Origin: Jiangella aurantiaca
GTDB taxonomy: Bacteria > Actinomycetota > Actinomycetes > Jiangellales > Jiangellaceae
Direction of reading: 5' to 3'
Assembly: GCF_004349105.1 (NCBI RefSeq)
Contig: NZ_SMLB01000030.1
Span: 1 to 64,000, forward strand
Length of the DNA stretch: 64,000 nt
Shown: one piece after another, positions 43,049 to 54,814 of the stretch
Numbering within the stretch: the first letter of the stretch is position 1
Layout: the number at the start of each line of letters is the position of its first letter
Translations under genes and position numbers: made by a program
Notes under the pieces: model-generated
The model's database searches: none
Seen by the model: the letters and a program-made list of their open reading frames with translations, nothing else
Told to the model about the DNA's origin: nothing

Positions 43049-43471
43049 TCAGTCGCCGGTGACGTAGCGGGAGCGGTAGACCGCCAGCGCCGACGTGAAC
43101 GCCGGCACCGGCAGGTAATCGGCGGGCTCGTGGACCGCGCCGGTGAGCAGCTCGAGCTGCTGGCGCAGCGCGTGCACCTCGGCCTCGAGCGCCAGGATCC
43201 GCTTGATGCCGACGAGGTTGACGCCGTCCTCCTGGGACAGCCGCTGCACCTCTCGCAGCAGCTCGACCTCGCGCAGCGAGTAGCGCCGGCCTCCGCCGGG
43301 GGTGCGCCGGGGGGACACCAGCCCGAGGCGGTCGTACTGCCGCAGCGTCTGCGGGTGCATGCCGGCCATCTCGGCCGCGACCGAGATGACGTACAGCGGC
43401 TCGTCGTCGCTGACCAGCCGGGCGGCGCCGGACATCGCCACGATGAACCGTCCTCCGGCCTCCATGGTCAT
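43049..43471 (-). CDS. hspR: Heat-shock repressor HspR (MerR family)
   Basis: 140 residues. MerR-type HTH YVISVAAEMAGMHPQTLRQYDRLGLVSPRRTPGGGRRYSLREVELLREVQRLSQEDGVNLVGIKRIL, then a coiled helix (LEAEVHALRQQLELL). HspR binds HAIR sites with DnaK as co-repressor and shuts off the operon when chaperone is in excess. Last gene of dnaK-grpE-dnaJ-hspR; its ATG overlaps the dnaJ stop by 4 bp. HAIR sites upstream of dnaK and clpB define its regulon here. Confidence 0.96.
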   Translation of the reverse strand: MTMEAGGRFIVAMSGAARLVSDDEPLYVISVAAEMAGMHPQTLRQYDRLGLVSPRRTPGGGRRYSLREVELLREVQRLSQEDGVNLVGIKRILALEAEVHALRQQLELLTGAVHEPADYLPVPAFTSALAVYRSRYVTGD

Positions 43472-44616
43472 CCCTCCTTCGCCGCCAGGCTCATCAGTTC
43501 GGCCCGGACGTCATCGCCCGACGTGGCCGTCTGGAACTCTTCGAGCGCCTGCTTCGCGTCGCCCTTGAGCGTCGGCGGCACCGTCACCTCGACGGTGACC
43601 AGCAGGTCGCCGCGGGTGCCGTCCTTACGGGGCGCGCCACGGCCGCGGACCCGGAAGGTGCGGCCGTTGGGCGTGCCCGGTGGCAGCTTCAGCGTCACCG
43701 CGCTGCCGCCCAGCGTAGGTACCTTGATGTCGGCGCCGAGCGCCGCCTCGGGGAACGTCACCGGGACGGTGAGGGTGAGGTGCTCGCCGCGGCGGCCGAA
43801 CACCGGGTGCGACCCGACGTGGATGATCACGTACAGGTCGCCGGCCGGGCCGCCGCGCTCGCCCGGCACGCCCTTGCCGCGCAGCCGGATGCGCTGGCCG
43901 TCGACCACGCCGGCCGGGATGCGCACGTGCATGACCTTGCTCGTGGTGCCACGGCCGGAGCCGCTGCAGACCGGGCACGGGTCGTCGACCACCAGGCCGC
44001 GGCCCCGGCAATCCTTGCACGGCTCGGCCATGCCGAAACCGCCCGAGTCGGTGCTGGTGAACCCGGTGCCCGAACAGGTGGGGCAGACCCGAGGGACGGT
44101 GCCGGCCCGCGCACCGGTGCCCGCACAGGCCGAACAGGCCGACGAGCTGGTCAGCTTCAGCGGGATGGTCTTGCCTTCGACCGCCTCGCTGAACGAGACG
44201 GTCACCTCGCGCTCGACGTCGGCGCCCCGGCGCGCGCCGGTGCTCCGCGGCCGGTTGCGCTGGCCGAAGATGCCACCGAACACGTCGCCGAGACCGCCAC
44301 CGCCGCTACCCGAGAACAGGTCGCCGAGGTCGAAGTTGAACGACCCGCCGCCCCCGCCGGCCGGCGTGCGGATGCCGCTGCCGAACAGCGTGCGCGCTTC
44401 GTCGTACTGCTTGCGCTTGGCGGGGTCGGACAGCACGGAGTACGCCTCGGAGACGTCCTTGAAGCGCTCCTCCGCGGCCTTGTCGTCCGTGTTGCGGTCG
44501 GGGTGGAGCTCGCGAGCAAGGGTGCGGTACGCCTTCTTGACCGTGGCCGCGTCGGCGTCCTTCGAGACGCCGAGGATCTTGTAGTAGTCCTTCTCGATCC
44601 AGTCCTTGGTGCTCAC
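43468..44616 (-). CDS. dnaJ: Chaperone DnaJ
   Basis: 382 residues. J-domain with HPD in ARELHPDRNTDDKAAEERF, Gly/Phe-rich linker (GGGGGSFNFDLGDLFSGSGGGG), four zinc-binding CxxCxGxG repeats (CSACAGTG, CPTCSGTG, CKDCRGRG, CPVCSGSG) and C-terminal substrate domains. It stimulates DnaK ATPase and delivers clients. Third gene of the operon, 31 bp after grpE. Confidence 0.98.
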   Translation of the reverse strand: MSTKDWIEKDYYKILGVSKDADAATVKKAYRTLARELHPDRNTDDKAAEERFKDVSEAYSVLSDPAKRKQYDEARTLFGSGIRTPAGGGGGSFNFDLGDLFSGSGGGGLGDVFGGIFGQRNRPRSTGARRGADVEREVTVSFSEAVEGKTIPLKLTSSSACSACAGTGARAGTVPRVCPTCSGTGFTSTDSGGFGMAEPCKDCRGRGLVVDDPCPVCSGSGRGTTSKVMHVRIPAGVVDGQRIRLRGKGVPGERGGPAGDLYVIIHVGSHPVFGRRGEHLTLTVPVTFPEAALGADIKVPTLGGSAVTLKLPPGTPNGRTFRVRGRGAPRKDGTRGDLLVTVEVTVPPTLKGDAKQALEEFQTATSGDDVRAELMSLAAKEG

Positions 44617-44647
44617 GGGCTCACCCCTCCTCTCCGTCTACGGAACG

Positions 44648-45330
44648 TCAGATCTGGTCGTCCTTATTCTCCGCCGAATCGTCCTCGCCGGGCGAGTCCG
44701 CGGGCGCCGCCGGCAGCGCCTCGGTGGGCTCGGCCACCGCGACCCGCGCGGGCCGGATGATCCGCTCGCCGATGCGGTACCCCGGCTGCAGGATCTGCGT
44801 GCAGGTGGGCACCTCGACGTCGTCGGCGTAGCCGTGCATCAACGCTTCGTGGATCATCGGGTCGAAGGCGTCGCCCGGCTCGCCGAAGCGGACCAGGCCG
44901 GCCTTCGCCGTCACCGACTCCAGCGCCTCGCCGACCGACCGGAACGCACCGGTGAGGTCGCCGTGGTCGCGGGCCCGGCCGATGTCGTCGAGCACGCCTA
45001 GCAGCTCCGCGAGCACCTCGGCCTTGGCCGCCTCGCGGTTGGCCTCGCGGTCGCGTTCGACCCGGCGGCGGTAGTTGACGTACTCGGCCTGCAGCCGCCG
45101 GAGGTCGTCGAGCCGCTCGGCCGCCTCGGCACGCGCGGCGGCCAGCTCCTCGCCGGCCGCCGCCACGCCGTCGGACGCGGGAGCCGCGGCCCCCGCGTCC
45201 GGGCCGGACGCGGTGCCGGCGTCGGCGGCCCGCGCCTCACCGGTCTCGGGATCGATGCGGCGCCGGTCGCGGATGACGGGCTTCAGCTCTTCGGGGTCGT
45301 CTCCCAGACCCTCGGGTCGCTGCGCATCGG

Positions 45331-45334
<4 letters not shown>
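44648..45334 (-). CDS. grpE: Nucleotide exchange factor GrpE
   Basis: 228 residues. Charged N-terminal extension, long coiled coil ([62 protein letters not shown]) and the C-terminal beta domain with [44 protein letters not shown]. It exchanges ADP for ATP on DnaK. The ATG overlaps the dnaK stop by 4 bp. Confidence 0.97.
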
Positions 45335-47226
<1,892 letters not shown>

Positions 47227-47256
47227 GGCAGTTACCTCCAGTGTTCGCTCAGCAGT

Positions 47257-47277
47257 GTTGAGTCAGTATGGCTCAAC
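47257..47277. promoter_or_regulatory. HAIR operator 1 upstream of dnaK
   Basis: GTTGAG-N9-CTCAAC, 31 bp upstream of the dnaK start. Same core and spacing as the clpB site. Confidence 0.9.
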
Positions 47278-47283
47278 TATAAC

Positions 47284-47304
47284 CTTGAGCCGACGTGGCT
47301 CAAC
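47284..47304. promoter_or_regulatory. HAIR operator 2 upstream of dnaK
   Basis: CTTGAG-N9-CTCAAC, centre 27 bp from that of operator 1. Tandem HAIR sites at dnaK are known in Streptomyces. Confidence 0.9.
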
Positions 47305-47372
47305 TTCCGTATCTGGACAACGAGCGACCGGCTCTGAGGATTCCCTCAGATACTGCGCGTACGCTGACCCGC

Positions 47373-47501
47373 ATGTTCCCGGAGTTCCAGGACGACGACG
47401 CACCCCGCCGCCCGGACCTGCGCAAGCAGATCACGGCCGCCGTGCTCATCCTCTGCCTGATCGCCGGCGTGGCGCCGTTCCTCGCCGCCCTGATCTTCTA
47501 G
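47373..47501 (+). CDS. Small single-helix membrane protein, 42 aa
   Basis: Encodes MFPEFQDDDAPRRPDLRKQI followed by one membrane helix TAAVLILCLIAGVAPFLAALIF. An acidic then basic N-terminus before a C-terminal helix suggests tail anchoring. No clear ribosome site. It lies 6 bp before the acyltransferase-like membrane gene and is likely co-transcribed with it. Confidence 0.6.
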   Translation: MFPEFQDDDAPRRPDLRKQITAAVLILCLIAGVAPFLAALIF

Positions 47502-47506
47502 CCGCC

Positions 47507-48694
47507 ATGGCCGTTCAGGAAGAGGCCCGGCCGGTCGCCGTCCGCAGCCGGCTGCTGGGTGTCGACGCCGCCCGCGGCATCGCGCTGCTGGGCATGATGT
47601 CGGTGCACATCCTCCCAGGCATCGGCGAGGACGGCGGGGCCACGGCATCGCGGCTCATCGCCAGCGGACGGTCGTCGGCGCTGTTCGCGCTGCTGGCCGG
47701 CGTCGGACTGGCGCTGGCCACCGGCGGGCGCACGCCATTGCGGGGCAGGCCCCTGGCTGCCGCGAGCGTCGGCGTCGCCCTGCGCGCCCTGGTGATCTTC
47801 CTCGTCGGCCTGTGCCTCGGCGCGTTCCCGTCCGGCGTCGCGGTCATCCTGGCCTACTACGGGCTGCTGTTCCTGCTGGCCATCCCGTTCTTGGGGCTCG
47901 GGCCGCGGATCCTCCTGCCGCTGGGGCTGGTCTGGGCGACCGGCGCGCCGCTGCTGAACCACTACTGGCGCATCGGCGAGCCCCCGGCGTCGTACGACAC
48001 ACCGACGTTCGAGTCGCTCGAGCACACGGGCGACCTGCTGCGCGAGCTGCTGGTCACCGGCTACTACCCGGTGTTCCCCTGGCTGGCCTACCTGCTGGTC
48101 GGCCTGGGCATCGGCCGGCTGGCCCTGTCGTCGACCCGGGTCGCGGCGACGCTGCTGGCCGGCGGCGCCACGCTGGCGGTGGCCGCCTGGGTGACGTCGA
48201 CGGTGCTGCTCGACAACGGCGGACTGGAGCACCTGGTCACCGCCGGGCTCGGCGGGCACCCGGCCAACCCGTTCGACTTCGCCGGCGCGGTGAACAACAC
48301 GTCCTTCTACGGCACCACGCCGGCCACCAGCTGGTGGTGGCTGATAGTGGCGGCACCACACACCGCGACCCCGTTCGACCTGCTGCACACGATCGGCACC
48401 AGCGTGGCCGTGCTCGGGCTGATGCTGCTCATCGCGCCCCGCGCCCGGCCCCTGGTGTGGCCGCTGGCGGCGATCGGCGGCATGACGTTCACGCTGTACA
48501 CCCTGCACGTCGTGCTGCTGTCCGGGCCGGTCGCGGGCCACGACCTGTCCACCTACCTGGTGCACGTCGCGATCATGTTCGCGATCGCGATGCCTTGGCG
48601 GGCGTTCATCGGCCGTGGCCCGCTGGAGGCGGTGGCAGCAGCCCTGGGCCGCTCGGGTCGGGAGCTGGTGCTGTCACCGTCGGCGCGGCGATAG
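47507..48694 (+). CDS. DUF418/YeiB-type multi-pass membrane protein
   Basis: 395 residues. It begins RLLGVDAARGIALLGMMSVHI, the signature of the YeiB/DUF418 and heparan-alpha-glucosaminide acetyltransferase-like group, and has about ten membrane segments. LLVTGYYPVFPWLAYLLVGLGIGRLAL and GGMTFTLYTLHVVLLSG are family-like. Members are thought to transfer acyl groups across the membrane, but most are untested. Its 3' end overlaps the convergent SGNH hydrolase gene by 21 bp. Confidence 0.85.
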   Translation: MAVQEEARPVAVRSRLLGVDAARGIALLGMMSVHILPGIGEDGGATASRLIASGRSSALFALLAGVGLALATGGRTPLRGRPLAAASVGVALRALVIFLVGLCLGAFPSGVAVILAYYGLLFLLAIPFLGLGPRILLPLGLVWATGAPLLNHYWRIGEPPASYDTPTFESLEHTGDLLRELLVTGYYPVFPWLAYLLVGLGIGRLALSSTRVAATLLAGGATLAVAAWVTSTVLLDNGGLEHLVTAGLGGHPANPFDFAGAVNNTSFYGTTPATSWWWLIVAAPHTATPFDLLHTIGTSVAVLGLMLLIAPRARPLVWPLAAIGGMTFTLYTLHVVLLSGPVAGHDLSTYLVHVAIMFAIAMPWRAFIGRGPLEAVAAALGRSGRELVLSPSARR

Positions 48695-49990
48695 CTCGGC
48701 CAAATCCACCGCGTCGGCCATGGCCTGGTAGCCGGCGTCGCCGGGATGCAGGTGGTCGCCGGAGTCGTACTCGGCCCGCATCCGCAGCGGCTCGTCCGGA
48801 TCGCGCAGGACGGCGTCGAAGTCGATCACCGCGTCGAACGCGCCCGACTCGCGGATCCACTCGTTGACGGCGGCCCGCACGGCCTCGCGCTCCGGCGTCC
48901 ACGTGCCCCAGCCCTGGAACGGCCCGATGGTCGCGCCGACCACCCGCATGCCCTGGTCGCGGGCGCGCTGGATGATCTGCTCGTACGCCGCGATCAGCCG
49001 CTCCGGGTCGTACTGCGAGTTCGGCTGCTGGATGTCGTTGATGCCCTCGAAGACGACGACCGTGCCGGCGCCGGCCTGGGTCAGCACGTCACGGTCGAAC
49101 CGGGCCAGTGCGTTGTCACCCTGACCGGGGCTGTTGGCGTGCAACAGCAGCCGGTTGCCGCCGATGCCGGCGTTGAGGATCCCGAACTGGAGCGGCCGTG
49201 GCTGCGCGAGCATGCGGTCGGCCAGGTAGTCCGGCCAGCGCCGGTTCGCGTCGCGGGTCGAGCCGCTGCCGTCGGTGATGGAGTCGCCCAGGAACACCAC
49301 CGCGCCGGACGCCACGCCGCGCACGTCCAGCCCGTCGAGGAACCAGAACGAGGTCGTGGTCTGCGGGAACGAGGACACCGACGGCGCGGTGGTCTGGTCG
49401 CCGGTGGCGACCCAGCCGGTCGAGTGCGCCGCCGAGTGGTACGTCGCCGGCCCGGTCGGGCCGGGCACGTACAGGCTCACCAGGACGTCGCTGTCGTCGG
49501 CGATCGGCAGCCCGACGGGGTCGGAGATCAGCTCGGCGCCGGCCGGGATCGTCACGCTGGCGTCGCCGGAGAACGTCACCGGCCGCAGGGTCGCCGGGTC
49601 GACGTCGCCGGGCGCTGCGCCCGGCAGCGCGAGCGTCGCCGCCAGCACGACCAGCGGCTGCGTGCCGTAGACATTGGTCAGTCGCAGCCTCACCTGCGAT
49701 CCGCCGACCGACACGTGCAGCCGCTGGCGGAGGGTGGTGTCGGTGAAGCCGGCCAGGGCCTGGCCGTTCTGGGGCCGGGCCACCGCGGTGGCCCAGGTGC
49801 CGACCCAGTCGCCGGTCGCCGCGGGCACTGTGGCGACCGGTACGTCGACGGCCGTCGGGTTCGGCGGGACGGTGCTCGCGGACGGAGTGGCGGTCGCGGC
49901 GGCGGCCACGAGGACCGCGCCCGCGGCGGCCGTGGCCAGCGGCCCGGCCCAGCGTCGAAGGGACGTCGGCAGCGAGCGGGACGGCGGCAT
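48674..49990 (-). CDS. Secreted SGNH/GDSL hydrolase
   Basis: 438 residues. Signal peptide at the N-terminus (RWAGPLATAAAGAVLVAAAATATPSAS). A beta-rich region (about 70-210, GDWVGTWATAVARPQ onward) precedes the SGNH core: block I VVFLGDSITDGSGST, block II GIGGNRLL, block III VVFEGINDIQQP and block V DHLHPGDAGYQAMA (Asp/His). A secreted esterase or lipase acting on carbohydrate or lipid esters is likely. The ATG at 49990 has GAGGAG upstream. Confidence 0.92.
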   Translation of the reverse strand: MPPSRSLPTSLRRWAGPLATAAAGAVLVAAAATATPSASTVPPNPTAVDVPVATVPAATGDWVGTWATAVARPQNGQALAGFTDTTLRQRLHVSVGGSQVRLRLTNVYGTQPLVVLAATLALPGAAPGDVDPATLRPVTFSGDASVTIPAGAELISDPVGLPIADDSDVLVSLYVPGPTGPATYHSAAHSTGWVATGDQTTAPSVSSFPQTTTSFWFLDGLDVRGVASGAVVFLGDSITDGSGSTRDANRRWPDYLADRMLAQPRPLQFGILNAGIGGNRLLLHANSPGQGDNALARFDRDVLTQAGAGTVVVFEGINDIQQPNSQYDPERLIAAYEQIIQRARDQGMRVVGATIGPFQGWGTWTPEREAVRAAVNEWIRESGAFDAVIDFDAVLRDPDEPLRMRAEYDSGDHLHPGDAGYQAMADAVDLAELSPRRR

Positions 49991-50183
49991 CGGCGGCTCC
50001 TCGTCGAGTCGGCCGCGCCCGGCGGGGGGAACCGGGCGCGGCACTGGTGACGCTAAGGCCGGCGGCGCCCTTCCCGCCAGGCACGATGCGGCGAACGGCC
50101 GGTCCGGTGCGGCAAGCGGTTTCCGGACCGCCGGGGCTGCTGGCCGCCCCGTGGTCCGTCATCGGTTCGCGTACGGCTCGGGC

Positions 50184-50693
50184 CTACTCCTCGTCAGCGC
50201 CGGTACGGCGGGCGCCGAGCTCGGCGTCGAGCCGCAGCAGCCCGGGGCCGTCGTCGCCGATGAGGTGCAGCCGGCCGAGGATCTCCGAGACCGTCGACTC
50301 CTCCTCGATCTGCTCCTCGATGAACCAGCTGAGCAGCGGCAGGCTGTCGATGTCGCCTTCGGCCTGGGCCAGTCGGTAGAGGGCGCGGATGGAGTCGGAC
50401 ACCTTCTGCTCGTGCGCCAGCGACGCCTCGAACGCCGCGACCACCGCTGGGCCGGGATCCTTCGGCGCCGAGATGTCGCCGATCTGCGGGCGGTTGCCGC
50501 GGTCGGTGACGTGCTGGATGAACTTGGCCGCGTGAACGCGTTCCTCGTGGGACTGGATGCGCATCCACGACGCCATGCCCGGCAGGTTGGCGTCCTCGAG
50601 CGCGATGGCCAGCTGCAGGTACGCGATGGACGACTCGATCTCGAGCGTGATCTGCTCGGAGTAGGCTTTGGCAAGCGTGTCGTTGAGCTTCAT
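50184..50693 (-). CDS. Ferritin-like iron storage protein
   Basis: 169 residues. Non-haem ferritin with ferroxidase ligands in EQITLEIESSIAYLQLAIALE and WMRIQSHEERVHAAKFIQHV (EExxH), and LLSWFIEEQIEEESTVSEIL. It stores iron as a 24-mer. No haem-binding Met as in bacterioferritin is evident at the usual place. The gene is single, with the ATG chosen at the family start. The open frame running upstream through the MFS gene region is out of frame and ignored. Confidence 0.95.
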   Translation of the reverse strand: MKLNDTLAKAYSEQITLEIESSIAYLQLAIALEDANLPGMASWMRIQSHEERVHAAKFIQHVTDRGNRPQIGDISAPKDPGPAVVAAFEASLAHEQKVSDSIRALYRLAQAEGDIDSLPLLSWFIEEQIEEESTVSEILGRLHLIGDDGPGLLRLDAELGARRTGADEE

Positions 50694-50740
50694 GCGCCCG
50701 ACGTTAACGCAGCTCAGAACGCATTTCCACGAAGTCGTGC

Positions 50741-51991
50741 CTATCCTTGCGAAGGTTCGCCGAACCTCTCCATCAGCGTGACGGCGACCGGGACGGCGAC
50801 GACGAGCACGACGATCGCCGCGCCGATACCGAGCGCGACGAAACCGCCCGACGCCACCACCAGCCCGGCGACCGGTGCACCGCCTCCGGCGGCCAGGCCC
50901 ATGGCCACCTCGCCCCGGCCCTCGGCCCGCAGCCGGTCCTGCGGCGGCACGCCCGCCGTCAGGAGTGCGCTCCCGGCCAGCACGCCGGCGTTCCAGCCCA
51001 GGCCGAGCAGGCTCACCGAAACGAGCAGCGCGACGCCGTCGTCCGAACCGGCGGCGGCCACGACGCCCGACGCGGCCAGCAGCAGCGCGGCCGCGGTCGT
51101 CACGACGGCCGGGCCGACGCGGTCGAGCAGCGGGCCGGACAGGATCGACGGGACGAACATGCACAGCGCGTGCACGCTGACGATGCCGCCGACCAGCGCC
51201 GGCCCGTGGCCGTGCGCCACGAGGTGCACCGGTGCCACGGCCATGACCCCGACCATCACCAGGTTGGTGACGGCCAGCAGCACGACGGCCCGCACCGGCA
51301 CGCCCGTCCCCGCGACCGCCGCGCGGCGCACCGCCGGCCTGGCCGCGGGCCGCTCCGACGCCCGCGTCAAGGCGCCCAGCAGCGCCGCGGCCGTCAGGAA
51401 GGAGCCGATGGAGATGAGGTACAGCCCGGTCAGGTGCGGCAGCCCGACGGCGGACGCGAGCGTGCCGCCCGCAGCCAGCAGGTTCGGGCCGGCCACGGCG
51501 CCCGCGGCGACCGCGAAGAGCACGATGCCCAGCGCCCGCCCCCGGGTGGCCGGCCCACCGGTCGCGGCCGCGGCGTAGCGGGCCAGGAACACCGACGCGT
51601 TGCCGACGCCGAAGACCGCGCTGCCGAGCAACAGCAGGCCGAGGCCGGCCCAGGCGGCCGCCGCCACGACGATCACGGCGCCGGCCGCGCCGAGGAGGTA
51701 GCCGAGGGCGAGCCCGGCGGGCCGGCCGTCGCGGGCGCTGACGCGCGAGACCAGGACGGCGCCGACGGCGGAGCCGGCGACGTGCACGCCGATCGGCAGT
51801 CCGGCCGTCGCCGGGTCGCCGGTCAGTTCGACGGCCAGCAGCGGTCCGGCGAGGCCGCCGGCGGCCAGGCCGATGCTGCCGACGGCGGTGGCGGTGGCCA
51901 GCAACGCCAGCCGGGTTCGGGTGGTCGGCGGTCGCGGGGCCGCGGAAGCGATGATGGTGGTAGTCATGCCCTCCACGATCGGCGCCGTCAT
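50741..51991 (-). CDS. MFS transporter
   Basis: 416 residues, twelve membrane segments. VSRVSARDGRPAGLALGY is the cytoplasmic loop between helices 2 and 3, and LSGPLLDRVGPAVVTTA the equivalent in the second half. A drug or metabolite exporter is likely. Divergent from a LysR gene that probably controls it. ATG 51991 has no ribosome site; ATG 51967 has GGAGGGC but very close, so the start is uncertain. Confidence 0.88.
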   Translation of the reverse strand: MTAPIVEGMTTTIIASAAPRPPTTRTRLALLATATAVGSIGLAAGGLAGPLLAVELTGDPATAGLPIGVHVAGSAVGAVLVSRVSARDGRPAGLALGYLLGAAGAVIVVAAAAWAGLGLLLLGSAVFGVGNASVFLARYAAAATGGPATRGRALGIVLFAVAAGAVAGPNLLAAGGTLASAVGLPHLTGLYLISIGSFLTAAALLGALTRASERPAARPAVRRAAVAGTGVPVRAVVLLAVTNLVMVGVMAVAPVHLVAHGHGPALVGGIVSVHALCMFVPSILSGPLLDRVGPAVVTTAAALLLAASGVVAAAGSDDGVALLVSVSLLGLGWNAGVLAGSALLTAGVPPQDRLRAEGRGEVAMGLAAGGGAPVAGLVVASGGFVALGIGAAIVVLVVAVPVAVTLMERFGEPSQG

Positions 51992-52022
51992 CGAAGGGCG
52001 TCCAACACCTGTTCGAGCAGAA

Positions 52023-52051
52023 TTGACCGTGCTGTGTTGTCAATCGATAAG
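52023..52051 (+). promoter_or_regulatory. Sigma-70-type promoter of the lysR gene
   Basis: TTGACC (52023-52028), 17-bp spacer, GATAAG (52046-52051), with transcription expected to begin about where the GTG start lies (52060), so the mRNA may be nearly leaderless. Confidence 0.45.
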
Positions 52052-52059
52052 GTGTCGGA

Positions 52060-53046
52060 GTGGCCGTGTCCGACGTCGACACCCGGTTGCTGCGGCACTT
52101 CGTGGCCGTGGCCCAAGACCTCCATTTCGGCCGGGCCGCCGCCCGGCTCTACGTCGCCCAGCAGGCGCTCAGCCGCGACGTCGCCCGGCTCGAACGCGAG
52201 CTCGGCGTCCGGCTGTTCGTCCGCACCACCCGCAAGGTGACTCTGACACCGTCAGGGGAACGGCTGCTCGCCCGGGCGACCGAATTGCTGGCGCTGCACG
52301 ACGCCATGCTCGCGGAGCTGCGCGACACCGCCCGGCCGCTGCTCGTCGACGTCATGCACGACCGCTCGACCGCGCTGCGCGTCCTCGAGGCCGCCCGGCC
52401 GCTGGCGCCCGACGCCGAACTGGAGGCGCGGTTCCACGGCGGCTGCGACGCCGCGGTACGCGGCCTGCTGGCCCACCGCATCGACGTCGTGTTCGGCCGG
52501 CTGAGCGGTATCCGGGTCGCGCTGCCCGGCGACCTCACCCGCCGCCTGGTCCGGCTCGAGCCACTGGGCCTGATGGTGCTCGACGACGACCCGCTCGCGC
52601 GCCACGACACCATCCCCATGGCCACGCTCGGCGGCCGCACCATCGACACCAGCGGCGGCAACCCGGAGGCACCGGAGTGGGTCGACCTCGGTGCCGAGCT
52701 GGTCGGCGAGCACGGCGGCATCGTCGCGCCGGACCACCATCCCGGCATGGCCGCGGTCGCCGCCGCCCCGCCGGAGGAGACCACCCACCACCTGCGCGCC
52801 ACCGGCTGGCCGGTGCTCACCAAGCTCGACGCCGCGCCGATCCCCGGCACCGTGGTCCGGCCGCTGACCCACCCGGCCCCGCTGTACCCGTGGACCATGG
52901 TCCACCGGACGGCGCTGACGCATCCCGGGATCGACGCCCTCCACCGGGCCCTCGACCGCCTCATCCCGGCCGAGGGCTGGCTCGATCCGCCGGTGGACGC
53001 CTGGCTACCGGCCGCCGACCGGCGGCTGCTGGACGCCGCCGGCTGA
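52060..53046 (+). CDS. LysR family transcriptional regulator
   Basis: 328 residues. HTH is [64 protein letters not shown]. The effector domain follows, with a short beta start ([24 protein letters not shown]). Divergent from an MFS transporter gene, the classical arrangement for a regulator and its target. Start GTG 52060; GTG 52066 has GGAG upstream and is an alternative. The 3' end overlaps the convergent hutI gene by 42 bp. Confidence 0.92.
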   Translation: MAVSDVDTRLLRHFVAVAQDLHFGRAAARLYVAQQALSRDVARLERELGVRLFVRTTRKVTLTPSGERLLARATELLALHDAMLAELRDTARPLLVDVMHDRSTALRVLEAARPLAPDAELEARFHGGCDAAVRGLLAHRIDVVFGRLSGIRVALPGDLTRRLVRLEPLGLMVLDDDPLARHDTIPMATLGGRTIDTSGGNPEAPEWVDLGAELVGEHGGIVAPDHHPGMAAVAAAPPEETTHHLRATGWPVLTKLDAAPIPGTVVRPLTHPAPLYPWTMVHRTALTHPGIDALHRALDRLIPAEGWLDPPVDAWLPAADRRLLDAAG

Positions 53047-54216
53047 GACCGGGCGGCCGGCGACCCAGGTGGCGGCGACCAGGGGCACCCCCGGCCGGTA
53101 GGCGAGGTGAACGTACGACGGCGCGTCGAGGACGGCGAAGTCGGCCCGCGAGCCGGGCATCAGCCGTCCGTTGTCGGTGCGCCGCAGAGCCGCCGCGCCA
53201 CCGGCCGTCGCCGCCCAGAGCGCCTCGGCGGGCGTCATGCGCATCTCGCGGACCGCCAGGGCGACGCAGAACGGCATCGACGACGTGTAGCAGGAGCCCG
53301 GGTTGCAGTCGGTGGCGAGGGCGACGGTGGCGCCGGCGGCCAGCAGCCGGCGGGCGTCGGGGTACGGCGAGCGGGTGGAGAACTCCACGCCCGGCAGCAG
53401 CGTCGCGACGGTGTCCGAGGCGGCCAGCGCGGTGACGTCGGCGTCGTCGAGGAAAGTGCAGTGGTCGGCGCTGGCGGCGCCGAGCTCGCAGGCCAGCTGC
53501 ACGCCCGGGCCGGGGCCGAGCTGGTTCGCGTGCACCCGTGCGCCCAGCCCGCGGCCGATGCCCGCCGTCAGCACCGCGCGGGCGGCGTCGGCGTCGAACG
53601 CGCCGGTCTCGCAGAAGACGTCGACCCAGCGCGCATGCGGGGCGCAGGCGTCGAGCATCGGGCCGGTCACGAGGTCGACGTATCCGGCCGGGTCGTCGGC
53701 GTACTCGGCGGGCACGACGTGCGCCCCGAGGTAGGTGGTCTCGTCGGTGTGCTCCGCGGCCAGCGCGAGTGCGCGGGCCTCGTCTGCCACCGTCAGGCCG
53801 TAACCGCTCTTGATCTCGACGGTGGTGGTGCCCTGCCGACGCATCTCGCCCACGAGCCGGACGAGGTTGAGGCCGAGCAGTTCGTCGGGGGCGGCCCGGG
53901 TGGCCGCCACAGTCGTGCGGATGCCGCCGGCGGCGTATGGCTCACCGGTCATGCGCGCAGCGAACTCCGCCGAGCGGTCGCCGGCGAAGACGAGGTGGGC
54001 GTGGCTGTCGACGAAGCCGGGCACGACGCAGCGGCCGTCGAGGTCGATGCGGGTGTCGGCGCTGGGTGCGGCGGGGGCTGGGCCCACCCAGAGGACCCGA
54101 CCGCCGGAGTCGGCGATCAGGGCGGCGCCGGAGATCTCGCCGAGCGGCGAGCCGTCACCGAGTGTGGGGTCGTTCGTGACCAGCAGTCCGATGCCGTCGA
54201 GGAGCGTGGTCGCCAC
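53005..54216 (-). CDS. hutI: Imidazolonepropionase
   Basis: 403 residues, amidohydrolase fold. Metal ligands in [25 protein letters not shown] (HAH), [41 protein letters not shown] and [16 protein letters not shown] (Asp). [10 protein letters not shown] is diagnostic of HutI. It opens the imidazolone ring in histidine degradation to N-formimino-glutamate. Other hut genes are not in the window. It lies 21 bp downstream of bldD on the same strand and may be read through from it. Confidence 0.95.
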   Translation of the reverse strand: MATTLLDGIGLLVTNDPTLGDGSPLGEISGAALIADSGGRVLWVGPAPAAPSADTRIDLDGRCVVPGFVDSHAHLVFAGDRSAEFAARMTGEPYAAGGIRTTVAATRAAPDELLGLNLVRLVGEMRRQGTTTVEIKSGYGLTVADEARALALAAEHTDETTYLGAHVVPAEYADDPAGYVDLVTGPMLDACAPHARWVDVFCETGAFDADAARAVLTAGIGRGLGARVHANQLGPGPGVQLACELGAASADHCTFLDDADVTALAASDTVATLLPGVEFSTRSPYPDARRLLAAGATVALATDCNPGSCYTSSMPFCVALAVREMRMTPAEALWAATAGGAAALRRTDNGRLMPGSRADFAVLDAPSYVHLAYRPGVPLVAATWVAGRPVSAGGVQQPPVGGR

Positions 54217-54237
54217 GACGGGAGCCTAGCCGCAGGC

Positions 54238-54735
54238 TCAGGCGGAGCTGGCGGCCAGGACCCCCCACGCGACGAGCTTCTCGCGCAGTTCGGCCGGCGG
54301 GATCTCGTAGAGCAATGCGGCCAGCGAGATGTCCTCGGACCGGATGGTGAGCACCGGGCTGCCGAAGTCGTTGCGCTGCCGCTGGATGGACGCGACGAAG
54401 GTGGCGAGCCGCTCGGCCTCGGGCGGCGCGTTGCGCAGTGCGTCGAGGTCGAGGACCACCTTGCCCTCTTGCGTCGGGATCCGGGACCGGGCGCCGTCGG
54501 ACACCAGGGTGTCGACCGGGACGCCGTAGAACTCGGCGAGCTCGGCGATGCGTCGAATGGACGCCACGCGGTCGCCGCGTTCGTAGGAGCCGACCACGAC
54601 TGCGCGCAGCCGGCCACCGGACTTCTCCTCGACGGCCTGGAGCGAGAGCCGCCGGCGCTTGCGCAACGCGCGCAACCGTGCGCCCACGACCTTCGCGAAG
54701 TCCTCCTCCGTCGAGTTCGGACTGCCGTCGTTCAT
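54238..54735 (-). CDS. bldD: BldD-type developmental regulator with c-di-GMP-binding motif
   Basis: 165 residues. XRE HTH RLRALRKRRRLSLQAVEEKSGGRLRAVVVGSYERGDRVASIRRIAELAEFYGVPVDTLV matches BldD closely (SLxxVEEKSxGR...VVVGSYERGDR). The C-terminal domain keeps RND-X8-RSED, the same RxD-X8-RxxD pattern by which Streptomyces BldD binds tetrameric c-di-GMP. In Streptomyces it represses sporulation genes when c-di-GMP is high. Here it lies 212 bp downstream of a GGDEF-EAL gene on the same strand. The ATG at 54735 has GGGGAG upstream. Confidence 0.9.
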   Translation of the reverse strand: MNDGSPNSTEEDFAKVVGARLRALRKRRRLSLQAVEEKSGGRLRAVVVGSYERGDRVASIRRIAELAEFYGVPVDTLVSDGARSRIPTQEGKVVLDLDALRNAPPEAERLATFVASIQRQRNDFGSPVLTIRSEDISLAALLYEIPPAELREKLVAWGVLAASSA

Positions 54736-54814
54736 CGTCGAGCTCCCCAAAGGTGCCTCGTCCTCCGTACTGATCCGCCCGCACCAGCACGCCTGCGCCG
54801 CCCCCCTGGCAGGG

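Noticed and set aside
53005-54735. hutI and bldD as a functional histidine-degradation operon
   Set aside because: Only hutI is present and BldD has no known link to histidine use; the 21-bp gap shows proximity, not shared function.
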